The position numbers were made by a program, and so were the translations under genes. From Bradyrhizobium sp. CCGB12 (GTDB lineage: Bacteria > Pseudomonadota > Alphaproteobacteria > Rhizobiales > Xanthobacteraceae), in contig NZ_JANADO010000001.1 in NCBI RefSeq assembly GCF_024199845.1, positions 3,472,001-3,536,000 on the forward strand: a stretch of DNA of 64,000 nucleotides, read 5' to 3'. Below the pieces are notes generated by a model. That model was not told the origin of the DNA and ran no database searches. It saw only the letters and a program-made list of their open reading frames with translations. This document shows, piece after piece, positions 41,764-51,743 of this stretch (positions are counted from its first letter, which is position 1; each line of letters begins with the position of its first letter).

Positions 41764-43662
41764 TCAAATAGTCACCTGGGTTCCGACTTCAACCACGCGC
41801 CCGGTGGGAATCTGGAAATAGTCGGTGGCGTCATTGGCCGACCGGCTGAGAGCGATGAAAATATGGTCCTGCCACAGCGGCATGCCCGATTGCGCCGAAG
41901 CCTTCAGCGACCTCCGCGACACGAAGAACGACGTCGACATGATGTCGAACTGCCAGCCCTGCTTGCGCGCGATCGCGAGCGCCTTCGGCACATTCGGCTG
42001 CTCCATGTAACCGAAGCGTAGGCGGACTTTCGAGAACTTGTCGCTGATCTTCTCCATGCGGAACCGCTCCGACAGATCGACGCGCGGTGTGTGCGCGGTC
42101 TCGATAGTGAGGACCACATTGTGCTCGTGAAGCACCTTGTTGTGCTTGAGATTGTGCAGGAGCGCGGTCGGCACGAAGGCGGGATCGCTGGTCAGGAACA
42201 CCGCGGTACCCTTGACGATGTGCGGCGGCCGCTTCTCCAGGCTGCGGATCAGATCGTCCAGCGGCACCTCGATCCGGCGCGTTTTCTGGAGCAGGATGCC
42301 CGTCCCCTTGCGCCACGTCCAGATCGTCCCGGCCATGGCCGCGCCGAACAGTAGCGGGACCCACGCGCCTTCGAGCAGCTTGAGCAGATTGGCGCTGAAG
42401 AAGCTCATGTCGACGACGACGAAGGGAACGATCACGGCCGCGGCCGTCGCCGCGCGCCAGTTCCACAGCTTCCAGATCACGACGAAGCCCATGATGCCGT
42501 CGACGACCATGGTGGTGGAGACGGCGATGCCATAGGCCGAGGCCAGATTACTGGGCGTGTGGAACAGCAGCACCAGCAGCATCACGCCGATCAGCAGCAG
42601 CCGGTTGACGCGCGGCAGATAGATCTGGCCGGCATGGGTTTCGGAGGTGTAGCGCACCTCGAAACGCGGAAGCAGGCCGAGCTGCACCGCCTGATAGACC
42701 AGCGAATAGGCGCCGGTGATCACCGCCTGGCTCGCGATCACGGTCGCCGCGGTCGCAAGTCCGACCAGCGGCAGCACCAGACTCTCGGGCACCATGCGGT
42801 AGAACGAATGCTCGATCGCGCTGGGATCGGACAGCACCAGCGCGCCCTGCCCGAAATAGTTGATCAGCAGCGAGGGCAGCACGAAGAACATCCAGGCCGA
42901 CTGGATTGGCTTGCGGCCGAAATGGCCGAGATCGGCGTAAAGCGCCTCGCCGCCGGTGACCGCGAGGAACACGGCGCCCAGCGTCACGAGGCCGATCGTG
43001 CCGTGCGACAGCAGGAATTGCAGCGCATAATAGGGATTGATCGCGGCGAGCACCGACGGATCGTCGGCGATGTGGACGGCGCCCATCACCGCAAGAACGG
43101 TGAACCAGACCACCATCACCGGCCCGAAGGCCGAGGCCACCAGCGCAGTCCCCTTGCTCTGAACCGCGAACAGCAACACCAGGATGATGACGGTCAGCGG
43201 TACGACATAGTGTTCGAAGGCGGGGGTCACGAGCTTCAGGCCTTGAACCGCCGATAGCACCGAAATTGCCGGCGTGATCATGGAATCGCCGATGAACATG
43301 GAGGCGCCGACTACGCCGAGGGCGAGCAGGAACCAGCTTCGCCGCCCCAGCGCGCGCTGGCCGAGTGCCATCAGCGAGAGCGTGCCGCCCTCCCCGTTAT
43401 TGTCGGCGCGCAGCAGCAGCAGGACGTATTTAGCGGTGACGACGATAAAGAGCGCCCAGAGGATCAGCGAGAGCACGCCGAGCACCATGACCCGCGAGAC
43501 CGGCTCGCCATGGGCCGCGCCCCTCATCGCCTCGTGGAACGCGTAGAGCGGCGAGGTGCCGATGTCGCCGAAGACGACGCCGATGCTCCCGAGCGTAAGG
43601 GCCCAAAAACCTGAAGTGACCGGCCCTTCTTGGGTCTCGGTCGATGTGATGCTCGCCGTCAT
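41764..43662 (-). CDS. kup: Low-affinity potassium transporter Kup (copy 2)
   Basis: This second Kup, 632 aa, has the same 12-helix layout ([46 protein letters not shown]). I start at the ATG at 43662 ([11 protein letters not shown]); the open frame runs 38 codons further without support. Divergence from copy 1 is spread over the whole length, so the duplication is old rather than a recent assembly artefact. Two Kup copies may differ in affinity, pH range or regulation. The promoter should lie in the 270-bp gap upstream, which also holds a palindromic repeat. Confidence 0.95.
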   Translation of the reverse strand: MTASITSTETQEGPVTSGFWALTLGSIGVVFGDIGTSPLYAFHEAMRGAAHGEPVSRVMVLGVLSLILWALFIVVTAKYVLLLLRADNNGEGGTLSLMALGQRALGRRSWFLLALGVVGASMFIGDSMITPAISVLSAVQGLKLVTPAFEHYVVPLTVIILVLLFAVQSKGTALVASAFGPVMVVWFTVLAVMGAVHIADDPSVLAAINPYYALQFLLSHGTIGLVTLGAVFLAVTGGEALYADLGHFGRKPIQSAWMFFVLPSLLINYFGQGALVLSDPSAIEHSFYRMVPESLVLPLVGLATAATVIASQAVITGAYSLVYQAVQLGLLPRFEVRYTSETHAGQIYLPRVNRLLLIGVMLLVLLFHTPSNLASAYGIAVSTTMVVDGIMGFVVIWKLWNWRAATAAAVIVPFVVVDMSFFSANLLKLLEGAWVPLLFGAAMAGTIWTWRKGTGILLQKTRRIEVPLDDLIRSLEKRPPHIVKGTAVFLTSDPAFVPTALLHNLKHNKVLHEHNVVLTIETAHTPRVDLSERFRMEKISDKFSKVRLRFGYMEQPNVPKALAIARKQGWQFDIMSTSFFVSRRSLKASAQSGMPLWQDHIFIALSRSANDATDYFQIPTGRVVEVGTQVTI

Positions 43663-43838
43663 GAGGGTGGAAAACGCTTCGTCCCTGAATTTGATCCGGC
43701 GCCTTTTGACGCTTCCTACGCGCCTGTCAATCGCACCATAGCAGGCGTCGAGACAGAAGCTGTGACGCCGCAGCAACTTTCATCGCCGGAGCGACGACAT
43801 GCCTCAGGTAGGATGGTAGCGCAAGAGGCCTATTGTCC

Positions 43839-43935
43839 GAGCATGATCTTCGCGCAAACGCGTTCCGGGTTTGTCGCGAGGGAAAGCCGCGCCACACTTT
43901 GCGCCAATGCGGCCTTTCGGGTCCGGATCATGCTC
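43839..43935. repeat. GAGCATGATC inverted repeat
   Basis: The 10-bp arms GAGCATGATC (43839-43848) and GATCATGCTC (43926-43935) flank 77 bp. The right arm touches the stop of the MotB-like gene. As I recall, GAGCATGATC/GGATCATGCTC elements are dispersed in Bradyrhizobium and Rhodopseudomonas genomes. It may terminate the motor-type operon. Confidence 0.65.
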
Positions 43936-44765
43936 TACGGCTTCAGATTCGGCGGCAGCGGCGGATCTTCCCGCATCAGGGTGATGGTCACCCGCCGGTT
44001 GGCCGCGAGCGAGGGATCGTCCGGAAACAGCGGCTGGGTGTCCGCCTTGCCGGAGACAGCGAAGATGTGCGACGGCGGCAGGCCTTCGCGTTCGAGGATC
44101 TGGCGCACCGCGTTGGCGCGGTCGGCCGACAGATCGAAGGCGCCGTAGTCGCTGCGGGTCGGCACGAACCCCGCCGCGGTGTGACCGGCGATGGAGACGC
44201 GGAGCGGCGTCGCCTTGAGCGGAATCGCAAGCTTCTCGATCAGGCGGCGGGTGCGGTCGTAAGGCACCCTGGAGCCGTCGGCGAACATCGAGCGGCCGTC
44301 CTGATCGACGATCTCGAGGTTGAGGCCCTGCTTGGTCTCCTCGAACATGATGTGCTTGGACATCTCCGTCAGTTCCGGCATGTCCTGCAAGGCTTGGCGC
44401 AGCGAGGCCGCGGCGAGCGCGAAATTGCGGTCGACCTTGATCTTCGCCCCGGACGTGCGGTCGCGATCCTCCTGGTCGGGCGTCGGCGTGTTGGAGGCAT
44501 CCTCAGGCTGGATGTGGTCGACGTTCTTCAGCCGTGGACGGGTCGGCAGGCCATCGGACTCGACGATGCCGGAGTAGCGCGCTTCGCTCTGCACACCGAA
44601 CGCCTCGCGCATCGAACCCGCGACGATCTTCAGCTTGTTGGCGTCTTGCGTGGAGAACGCGACCAGCATCACGAAAAACGCCAGCAACAGCGCCATAAGG
44701 TCGGCGAAGGTTACGAACCAGCCGTGGCCGCCACCGTGAGCATTGCCGCGCTTCTTCTTGGCCAT
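43935..44765 (-). CDS. MotB-like OmpA-domain motor/stator protein
   Basis: This 276-aa protein has a basic Gly/His-rich start, one transmembrane helix at about 17-38 with the proton-accepting Asp22 (FVTFADLMALLLAFFVML), a linker of about 100 residues and a C-terminal OmpA peptidoglycan-binding domain (about 150-270: SIAGHTAAGF, LSADRANAVRQIL, AANRRVTITLM). This is the stator B architecture. It follows the MotA-like gene by 23 bp. No flagellar gene is nearby, so the pair may power flagella encoded elsewhere or another envelope process. Confidence 0.9.
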   Translation of the reverse strand: MAKKKRGNAHGGGHGWFVTFADLMALLLAFFVMLVAFSTQDANKLKIVAGSMREAFGVQSEARYSGIVESDGLPTRPRLKNVDHIQPEDASNTPTPDQEDRDRTSGAKIKVDRNFALAAASLRQALQDMPELTEMSKHIMFEETKQGLNLEIVDQDGRSMFADGSRVPYDRTRRLIEKLAIPLKATPLRVSIAGHTAAGFVPTRSDYGAFDLSADRANAVRQILEREGLPPSHIFAVSGKADTQPLFPDDPSLAANRRVTITLMREDPPLPPNLKP

Positions 44766-44788
44766 CTCTCAAAATCCCGGCGACGGCC

Positions 44789-45562
44789 TCAAGCCGGTAC
44801 CGGCTCGCCCTCGGTGTGACGATGCTTCTCCGGCAGATAGGCCAGCAGCATTTCGCGCACCAGGGTCGGGCTCTTGGAGTCGCGGATCATCAGGATGCCG
44901 TCGATGATCAGGGTGCGGTTCGTCTCTTCGTCGAGCAGCTTGCCATGCAGCTTGTCGGCAATGGGCAAGCAGATCAGGTTGGCGACAACGGCGCCGTACA
45001 ACGTCGCCAGCAGCGCGGTGGCCATGAACGGACCGAGCTTGGAAGGATCCGACATGTTGGAAAACATCTGCACCATGCCGAGCAGCGTGCCGATCATGCC
45101 GAACGCCGGAGCGCAGTCGCCGACGGCGCGATAGATCTTGCTGCCTTCGTCGAGGTGCATCAGGAAGTTGTCGCGATCGCGCTCCAGATTGTCGCGAATG
45201 AAGTCGAGGTCGTAGCCGTCGGCGACGTAACGGATGCCCTTGGCGAGGAACGGCTCGTCAGTCTCGACCTTTTCGAGGCCCACCGGGCCCTGCTTGCGAG
45301 CGATTTCAGCGATGCGGGCGAGTTCGTCGACAAGGTCGTGGGCCGAAAGGCGGCTCAGGGTGAAGGCAAACTTTGCGCCGAGCGGCACGCCGTGCAGCAT
45401 CGCAGACAATGGAAAGCGGATCATCGTTGCGGCGAACGAACCGCCGAAGATGACGATCACAGCGTGGATGTCGTAAAACATCCCGAAGCTGCCGCCCATC
45501 AAGATCAGGGTCGACACCACAACGGCGCCCGCCGCCAACCCGACAAGTGTTGCGATATCCAT
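44789..45562 (-). CDS. MotA-like stator channel protein
   Basis: This 257-aa protein has four predicted transmembrane helices (about 2-22, 30-50, 145-168, 178-200) and a cytoplasmic loop of about 95 residues, the MotA/TolQ/ExbB plan; IDHAVIVIFGGSF-like and GMIGTLLGMVQMF segments match PomA/MotA of the sodium or proton type. GGAG six bases before the ATG at 45562 fixes the start. It forms the ion channel with the MotB-like partner. The 200 bp upstream should contain its promoter; I see no flagellar (sigma-28) consensus there. Confidence 0.9.
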   Translation of the reverse strand: MDIATLVGLAAGAVVVSTLILMGGSFGMFYDIHAVIVIFGGSFAATMIRFPLSAMLHGVPLGAKFAFTLSRLSAHDLVDELARIAEIARKQGPVGLEKVETDEPFLAKGIRYVADGYDLDFIRDNLERDRDNFLMHLDEGSKIYRAVGDCAPAFGMIGTLLGMVQMFSNMSDPSKLGPFMATALLATLYGAVVANLICLPIADKLHGKLLDEETNRTLIIDGILMIRDSKSPTLVREMLLAYLPEKHRHTEGEPVPA

Positions 45563-45762
45563 TATCGACTCCAACACGTACGCAACAACGGCCGTCCTGG
45601 CCGCTGGTGCGGCCCAACCCGAACCGCATCACGGACCCTAGAGCGCCGCCATTAAAGACGCGTAAAGGTTAAGTCTGGACAGTGTGGTATGCCGTGTCGC
45701 AGGCGTTGCGATTGCCGGCCGCCGGCAAAATCTCAACACTTTGCTAACCATAATCGGTCGCG

Positions 45763-46587
45763 CTAGGGCGATAGCCCCGTCAGCTTCAGGCTGAGCGCGC
45801 GCAGCCGCTTGCGCGCGTCGGCATCGTAGGCCTGCGGGTTCGCGCGCGCCTCGTTCATGCCGTTGAAGAACAGGCCGCTCTTGTCAGCGACATCGTCACC
45901 TTCAACGAGACGCAGGATCGCCGCACCACCTTGCTCCACGGTGGAAATCGGCGTGATGCCGCCGGCACGCACCATCGTGGTGTTCATGTAGGTCGCGGGA
46001 TGCAGCGCGTTCACCGTGATGCCGGTGTCGCTCAATTCCTGCGCTAGATCGATCGTGAACATGATCTGCGCGAGCTTGCTCTGCGCATAGGCCCGGGAAC
46101 CGCCGTAGCCCTTCGTGATCATGACGTCGTCGAAATCGATCGGATGCTGGCCGAGCGAGGCGACGTTGACGATGCGCGAAGGCGCCGCGGTCCTCAACAA
46201 CGGCAGCATCAGATAGATGAGCAAGAAACCGGCGAGATAGTTCACGGCAAATCGCAGCTCGTGACCGTCGACACTTGTCTGCCGCTGCGGCCCGTCATTC
46301 TGCGAGCCGATGCCGGCATTGCTGACGAGGACATCGAGGTGCTGGTGATCACGCTGGACCGCCTCCGCGAGCCTACGCGTGCCCGACATTGACGACAGGT
46401 CGGCCTGATAGAACGTCGCCGCGGCACCGCCCGCCCTCGCGATTTCGTCGATCAGCGTCTTGGCGCGAGCGGCGTCACGGCCATGGATCAGGACCCTCGC
46501 GCCTTGTTCAGCCAGCCGGCGCGCGACATAGCGGCCGACGCCGTCTGTGGAACCGGTAATCAGGACCGTTTTGTCCGTCATCTTCAT
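45763..46587 (-). CDS. Short-chain dehydrogenase/reductase (SDR)
   Basis: This 274-aa SDR oxidoreductase has the NAD(P)-binding TGSTDGVG at 11-18, the central NAG (SNAGIG) and the catalytic YxxxK in YAQSK near 165, with VNVAS before it as the conserved Ser region. It resembles retinol-dehydrogenase-like SDRs of bacteria; the natural substrate is unknown. GGAGG eight bases before the ATG supports the start. It stands alone, upstream of the motor gene promoter region. Confidence 0.9.
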   Translation of the reverse strand: MKMTDKTVLITGSTDGVGRYVARRLAEQGARVLIHGRDAARAKTLIDEIARAGGAAATFYQADLSSMSGTRRLAEAVQRDHQHLDVLVSNAGIGSQNDGPQRQTSVDGHELRFAVNYLAGFLLIYLMLPLLRTAAPSRIVNVASLGQHPIDFDDVMITKGYGGSRAYAQSKLAQIMFTIDLAQELSDTGITVNALHPATYMNTTMVRAGGITPISTVEQGGAAILRLVEGDDVADKSGLFFNGMNEARANPQAYDADARKRLRALSLKLTGLSP

Positions 46588-46689
46588 TGTTGCGCCCTCC
46601 GGCTGCGGCCCTGCGTCACATCCGTGACGAGGTATCGCGGGGGTATTCTATCGCCGTACGGCATGCTCCATCGTGGGAGCCAGTTTGCC

Positions 46690-46983
46690 ATGTTGACGCT
46701 GTTCGGCCTTCTCACCGCGCTGCCCGCGGTGCTGTCGCTCCATCTGCTTGAGCCGGAGCTGGTTCTGCCGGCGTTCAGCGTCCTGCTTTTTATCGAGGCC
46801 GGCTTCGCCGTGCTCGCGGCGCGGCTGATTCATCTCCCTGATAATGCGGATAACATCACCCTGTGGGATCTTGCCGGCGGCTTCACCCTGATCGGATGCG
46901 CCGCCGCAGTGTTCGGGGAGCCGGATCAGGCCGCCCTGTTCCTGACGGAACAAGGCGACCCTCGACCCGCATCCCGGCCGTAG
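46690..46983 (+). CDS. Small membrane protein, unknown function
   Basis: This 97-aa protein has two or three hydrophobic segments (FGLLTALPAVLSLHLL, FSVLLFIEAGFAVLAARL, FTLIGCAAAVFG) and a polar C-terminus. The ATG at 46690 follows GGGAG at ten bases; a longer start at 46663 has none. Similar small membrane proteins of unknown role are widespread in rhizobia. It converges on the RraA-like gene 15 bp further. Confidence 0.6.
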   Translation: MLTLFGLLTALPAVLSLHLLEPELVLPAFSVLLFIEAGFAVLAARLIHLPDNADNITLWDLAGGFTLIGCAAAVFGEPDQAALFLTEQGDPRPASRP

Positions 46984-46998
46984 GCCTCATTCAGACGC

Positions 46999-47718
46999 TT
47001 AGTGGATTTCGGCCGAGCGCTTCAGCGCGGCCTTGAGCTTCTCCAGCGAGAAGTCGGGGCTACGGGCGATCTCCAGGATCGGCGTCTCGCGGCGGCCACA
47101 CAGCTCGGCAGCATCCGGCAGCTTTGCGGCGATGTCGAGCGGGATCACGATGGCGCCGTGCTGGTCGGCGTGAATGAGATCGTCCGACCTCACGGTCATG
47201 CCGGCGACGCGCACCTCGCCGCCAAAGCTTTCGGCATGCACCCAGGCATGCGACGGGCCGATCGAACCGGCCAGCGCCTGGAAGCCCGGGGCCCATTGCG
47301 GGATGTCGCGGATCGAGCCGTCGGTGATGACGCCGAGGCAGCCGAGCGCCTTGTGCACGTTGCTCTGCACCTCGCCCCAGAACGCGCCGTAACCGACATC
47401 GGGACCGTCGATGTCCTGGATCACCGAGATACGGGGACCGTGACCGGTGCCGACATACTCGTAATATTCGATGCGGCGCTTGGACTGCTCCTCGGCAGGA
47501 AGCGAGGATTTCAGCACCGAGCGGATCGCAACCGTTCGGGCGTAGCCGACGATCGGCGGCAGGTTAGGGAACGGGCAGACCAGCTGCTTGGTGGTGTAGC
47601 CGATCAGCCGCCTCTCGGGCGCGACGATCTCCATGGCGTTGCAGATCGTCGGCGTGTCATAGCGGCCCAGCGCCTCGAGGACGGAAGCGGGCAGCGGCCC
47701 GGTCGCGGTATCAGTCAC
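46999..47718 (-). CDS. RraA-like / HMG-CHA aldolase family protein
   Basis: This 239-aa protein of the RraA/HMG aldolase family has GVITDGSIRD at about 130-139 and HADQHGAIVIP near 184, the divalent-metal and substrate positions of the family. Members include 4-hydroxy-4-methyl-2-oxoglutarate aldolases and oxaloacetate decarboxylases; true RNase E regulators are shorter (about 160 aa), so an aldolase or decarboxylase is more likely. The start is GTG at 47718 with GGGAGAG. The LigI-like genes 46 kb away could supply substrate of the PDC pathway, but this is only speculation. Confidence 0.85.
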   Translation of the reverse strand: MTDTATGPLPASVLEALGRYDTPTICNAMEIVAPERRLIGYTTKQLVCPFPNLPPIVGYARTVAIRSVLKSSLPAEEQSKRRIEYYEYVGTGHGPRISVIQDIDGPDVGYGAFWGEVQSNVHKALGCLGVITDGSIRDIPQWAPGFQALAGSIGPSHAWVHAESFGGEVRVAGMTVRSDDLIHADQHGAIVIPLDIAAKLPDAAELCGRRETPILEIARSPDFSLEKLKAALKRSAEIH

Positions 47719-47838
47719 GGCGTTCTCTCCCAGATTGGCGGCCGCTGTTGGCGCGCCGCCGGCACAGGGCGATATAGCCGAGATCGAGCCTCAACCCAAC
47801 TCAGCGCGCTCTCATGGCAGATATCCGCGTGTGGCCGC

Positions 47839-48723
47839 TCAGTGCAGCCGTCCGGGCCGGTCGTCGTCGTCGTGCGGCGGCTCCGACAAATTGGCCAGCG
47901 TCGGCGCCGAGGGCGGCGACGGGACCTCGCCACCCGAGGGAGTTGCAGCTTCCATCGCACGCGCCTGATCGCGGTAGGATTTGTAGCCGAGCGGCAGGCA
48001 GAGCAGATAGAGCACCGTGCCGATCGACAGCACATGCCAGGGATAGGCGATCAAGAGCGCGATGAAGACGATGACGGCGACGAACGCCGGCAGCACCAGC
48101 TCGGGCGGCACGCGCATGCGCTTGGTCTTGCCGGAGAACACCGGCAGGCGCGACACCATCAGGAACGCGATAAGCAGCGTATAGGCGGCGGTCACCGCTA
48201 CGGGCCAGCGCCCGAGGTCCAGGAACGCGACGTAGATCGGCAGCAGCACGGTGATCGCGCCAGCCGGCGCCGGCACGCCGGTGAAGAAATTGGCGGCGAA
48301 GGCCGGCTTGTTGGGATCGTCCATGGTGGCGTTGAAGCGCGCCAGACGCAGACCGCCGGAGATCGCGAACACCATCGCGGCGATCCAGCCGGCATTGCCG
48401 AGCTCGTGCAACTGCCAGAAATACAGCATCAGGCCCGGCGCCACGCCAAAATTGACGAAGTCGGCGAGGCTGTCGAGCTCGGCGCCGAACTTGGACTGGC
48501 CCTTGATCATGCGCGCGATGCGACCGTCGATGCCATCGAGCGCGGCCGCGAACACAATGGCGTAGACGGCGAGCGACATCCGCCCCTCGATCGACAGCCG
48601 GATCGAGGTCAAGCCGGCGCAGATCGCCAGCAGCGTGATGACGTTCGGCACCAGCATCCGCACCGGAATCGGGCGGAACCGCCGGCGGCGCGTATCGGGG
48701 TCCTTGAAATCATAGGGCGTCAT
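47839..48723 (-). CDS. pssA: CDP-diacylglycerol-serine O-phosphatidyltransferase
   Basis: This 294-aa inner-membrane enzyme makes phosphatidylserine. The CDP-alcohol phosphotransferase motif is complete: D66-G67, A70-R71, G80, D84 and D88. It has about eight hydrophobic helices. It is the second gene of a psd-pssA pair, the usual alphaproteobacterial order, with the decarboxylase gene 86 bp upstream. The product feeds Psd for phosphatidylethanolamine. The C-terminal 40 residues are Pro/Ser-rich and variable. Confidence 0.93.
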   Translation of the reverse strand: MTPYDFKDPDTRRRRFRPIPVRMLVPNVITLLAICAGLTSIRLSIEGRMSLAVYAIVFAAALDGIDGRIARMIKGQSKFGAELDSLADFVNFGVAPGLMLYFWQLHELGNAGWIAAMVFAISGGLRLARFNATMDDPNKPAFAANFFTGVPAPAGAITVLLPIYVAFLDLGRWPVAVTAAYTLLIAFLMVSRLPVFSGKTKRMRVPPELVLPAFVAVIVFIALLIAYPWHVLSIGTVLYLLCLPLGYKSYRDQARAMEAATPSGGEVPSPPSAPTLANLSEPPHDDDDRPGRLH

Positions 48724-48809
48724 GGCTCGTCCTCACCTCAAGGCGAGATATAGCAAGCCGCGCCCCCCTCCGCCATTGCGGCGGAAAGCCCATAAGCACC
48801 GACTATTGG

Positions 48810-49508
48810 TTAATTGGCGCGGTAGGCGCGGCTCGGATCGTCTCCGGAAAGATCGGCCAAAATCGTCTCGCCGGCGATCGCGGTCTGCCCTTCCGACACC
48901 AGCGCCTTGGTGCCCAAAGGCAAATAGACGTCGAGGCGCGAGCCGAAGCGGATCAGGCCGAAGCGCTCGCCGGCGCCGATCGCCTGCCCTTCCTTGACGA
49001 AACAGACGATGCGCTTGGCGACGAGGCCGGCGATCTGGATCACGCCGATCCGCGCCGTCGGCGTCGTGATCACCAGCGAGTTGCGCTCATTGTCCTCGCT
49101 CGCCTTGTCCAGCTCGGCGTTAATGAACAGACCGGGCCGGTAGGCGATGCGGTCCACCCTGCCCGCGATCGGGCTGCGATTCACGTGGCAGTTGAATACG
49201 CTCATGAACACCGATATGCGCGGCAGCGGCCGGTCGCCGAGCCCGAGCTCGGCCGGCGGCAGCGCCATGGTGATCATCGAGACGCGGCCGTCGGCCGGCG
49301 ACACCACGAGCCCCTCGCGCACCGGCGTCACGCGAACAGGGTCGCGGAAGAACAGCGCGCACCACACGGTCAGGATCGTGCCGATCCACCCCAGCGGCGA
49401 CCACAGCCAGAACAGGATCAGGCTTGCCAGCGCAAAGCCGCCGATGAAGGGATAGCCCTCCTTGTGGATCGGCGGGATCTGACGCTGGATCGAATCGAGA
49501 ATGGACAT
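48810..49508 (-). CDS. psd: Phosphatidylserine decarboxylase proenzyme, short form
   Basis: This 232-aa Psd of the short, archaeal/alphaproteobacterial type has the self-cleavage site Gly189-Ser190 (RFGSRLDVY), where Ser becomes the pyruvoyl group. Two hydrophobic segments near residues 21-53 anchor it. It converts phosphatidylserine to phosphatidylethanolamine. Conserved HVNRSP and PADGRVS segments are present. It lies upstream of pssA in the same direction. Confidence 0.94.
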   Translation of the reverse strand: MSILDSIQRQIPPIHKEGYPFIGGFALASLILFWLWSPLGWIGTILTVWCALFFRDPVRVTPVREGLVVSPADGRVSMITMALPPAELGLGDRPLPRISVFMSVFNCHVNRSPIAGRVDRIAYRPGLFINAELDKASEDNERNSLVITTPTARIGVIQIAGLVAKRIVCFVKEGQAIGAGERFGLIRFGSRLDVYLPLGTKALVSEGQTAIAGETILADLSGDDPSRAYRAN

Positions 49509-49595
49509 CGCAATCTGCCGCTAACCGGTTGACGGCGCACGGGGCCATCCCGCGCGGTGGAGTTGTTTAGGCCAGAGTTGGGACCGGAGACAAGG

Positions 49596-51551
49596 TCACT
49601 CCGCCGCCGCAGGCGTCGTCAGGGCGTCATCGACCGGCGGCGGCTCCCGGTTGAGCGCCTCGCTGCTGTCGGCCATCTTGGCCAGTTTCTCCCGTGCCGC
49701 CTCGGCCTCGCGCTGCCTGTTCCACATGCTGGCATAGAGACCGGCATGCGCGAGCAGTCTGGCGTGGGTACCGCGCTCGGCGATCCGGCCCTGGTCCAGC
49801 ACGATGATCTCGTCGGCGCCGACGATGGTCGAGAGCCGGTGCGCGATCACCAGCGAGGTGCGATTCTTGGCCACGCGGTCGAGCGCGCCCTGGATCTCGT
49901 GCTCGGTATGGGTGTCGAGCGCCGAGGTTGCCTCGTCCAGCACCAGGATCGGCGGCGCCTTCAAGACAGTGCGCGCGATCGCGACCCGCTGCTTCTCGCC
50001 ACCCGACAGCTTCAACCCCCGCTCGCCGACCTGGGTCTCGTAGCCCATCGGCGCCATGCGGATGAAATGATCGATCTGCGCCAGCCGCGCCGCCTCTTCG
50101 ACCTCGGAATCGCTGGCGTCCCAGCGGCCGTAGCGGATGTTGTAGCGGATGGTGTCGTTGAACAGCACGGTATCCTGCGGCACCATGCCGATCGACGCAC
50201 GCAGCGAATCCTGTGTGACCGCACGGATATCCTGGCCGTCGATCAAGATCTTGCCGCCGGAGACGTCGTAGAGACGGAACAGCAGGCGCGAGATCGTCGA
50301 CTTGCCCGCACCGGACGGACCGACGATCGCGACCGTCTTGCCGGCCGGCACCTCGAAGCTGATGCCTTTCAGGATCGGACGTGTCGGCTCATAGGCAAAG
50401 CGCACGTCCTCGAAGCGCACGGTGCCGGCGGAGACGACCAGCGGCTGCGCATCCGGCATGTCCTTGATCTCGGCCTCGCGGCCCAGCACATTGAACATCT
50501 TCTCGATGTCGATGATCGCCTGCTTGATCTCGCGATAGACCATGCCCATGAAATTCAGCGGCTGGTAGAGCTGGATCATCATGGCGTTGACCAGCACGAA
50601 ATCGCCGACCGTGTTGGTGCCGTTGCGCACGCCGATCGCGCACATCAGCATGGTCGCGGTCAGGCCCAGCGTGAAGATCACGGCCTGGCCGGTGTTGAGC
50701 ACGGCGAGCGAGGTATAGCTGTGCACGCTCGCCTCCTCGTAACGCGCCACCGACCTGTCGTAACGCTGCGCCTCGCGCGATTCCGCATTGAAGTATTTGA
50801 CGGTCTCGTAGTTGAGCAGCGAGTCGATCGCCTTCGTGTTCGCCTCGGTGTCGGAATCGTTCATCTTGCGGCGGATGCCGATCCGCCACTCGGTCGCGAT
50901 ATAGGTGTAGTACATGTAGAGCGTGACCGTGATCAGGGTCGCAACCACGTAGCGCCAGTCGAACTGCCAGAGCAGCACGGCCATCAAGAGCGTGACCTCG
51001 ACGATGGTCGGGATCAGCTGCAGAATCACCATCCGCACGATGACCTCGATGCCCTCGCGGCCGCGCTCGAGCACGCGCGTCAGGCCGCCGGTCTTGCGCT
51101 CGAGATGGAAGCGCAGCGACAGCTCGTGCATGTGGATGAAGGTGATGCTCGCAAGCTTGCGCACCGCATGCATGGCGACGCGGGCGAAGATACCGTCGCG
51201 CCACTGCGTCAGCACCGCCATCAGGATGCGCATCACACCGTAGCTCGCGGTCAGCACGAGCGGCGCGGCGATCACCCAGAGATGCCAGTTGTCGGCCTGC
51301 ACCGGCGCGGTGTTGGCGCCGGTCAGGGCATCCGTCGCCCATTTGAAGCTGAACGGCACCGTCAGCGTGATCAGCTTGGCCGCGAGCAGCAGCACCATCG
51401 ACCAGATCACGCGCATCTTCAGATCGAAGCGGTCGCCCGGCCAGATATAGGGCCACAGATGCGCCAGCGTGCCCATCAGCGTGGCCCCGGCCGGCTGCTC
51501 GCCAACGGGATCTGGAACGTCGGCGCCGTCGAACGATTGAGGTTGATCCAT
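49596..51551 (-). CDS. Atm1/ABCB7-type ABC exporter
   Basis: This 651-aa half-transporter has six transmembrane helices (about residues 45-345) and a C-terminal ATPase with Walker A GPSGAGKST at 411-419, signature LSGGEKQR near 520 and Walker B ILVLDEATSALD. The LLNYETVKYFNAE segment is a hallmark of the Atm1 subfamily, which exports glutathione-linked or heavy-metal conjugates; bacterial members protect against metals. It works as a homodimer. The gene stands alone, 87 bp from psd. Confidence 0.93.
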   Translation of the reverse strand: MDQPQSFDGADVPDPVGEQPAGATLMGTLAHLWPYIWPGDRFDLKMRVIWSMVLLLAAKLITLTVPFSFKWATDALTGANTAPVQADNWHLWVIAAPLVLTASYGVMRILMAVLTQWRDGIFARVAMHAVRKLASITFIHMHELSLRFHLERKTGGLTRVLERGREGIEVIVRMVILQLIPTIVEVTLLMAVLLWQFDWRYVVATLITVTLYMYYTYIATEWRIGIRRKMNDSDTEANTKAIDSLLNYETVKYFNAESREAQRYDRSVARYEEASVHSYTSLAVLNTGQAVIFTLGLTATMLMCAIGVRNGTNTVGDFVLVNAMMIQLYQPLNFMGMVYREIKQAIIDIEKMFNVLGREAEIKDMPDAQPLVVSAGTVRFEDVRFAYEPTRPILKGISFEVPAGKTVAIVGPSGAGKSTISRLLFRLYDVSGGKILIDGQDIRAVTQDSLRASIGMVPQDTVLFNDTIRYNIRYGRWDASDSEVEEAARLAQIDHFIRMAPMGYETQVGERGLKLSGGEKQRVAIARTVLKAPPILVLDEATSALDTHTEHEIQGALDRVAKNRTSLVIAHRLSTIVGADEIIVLDQGRIAERGTHARLLAHAGLYASMWNRQREAEAAREKLAKMADSSEALNREPPPVDDALTTPAAAE

Positions 51552-51743
51552 CCAGAAGCCTGAAAGCCCGCCGGATGCGGGCGTCGCTGCGATTAACGAT
51601 TTTCGTCCGTCATATAGAGACTTCCCGATGCCAGCGCACCCCGCCAGATGGCGAATCTTCGATTGTTTGTCGCCATTTACCGGTAGATTCCCGGAAGTCC
51701 CGAATCACCGATAGGGCTTGACGCCTCTTCGCTGCAATGCATC

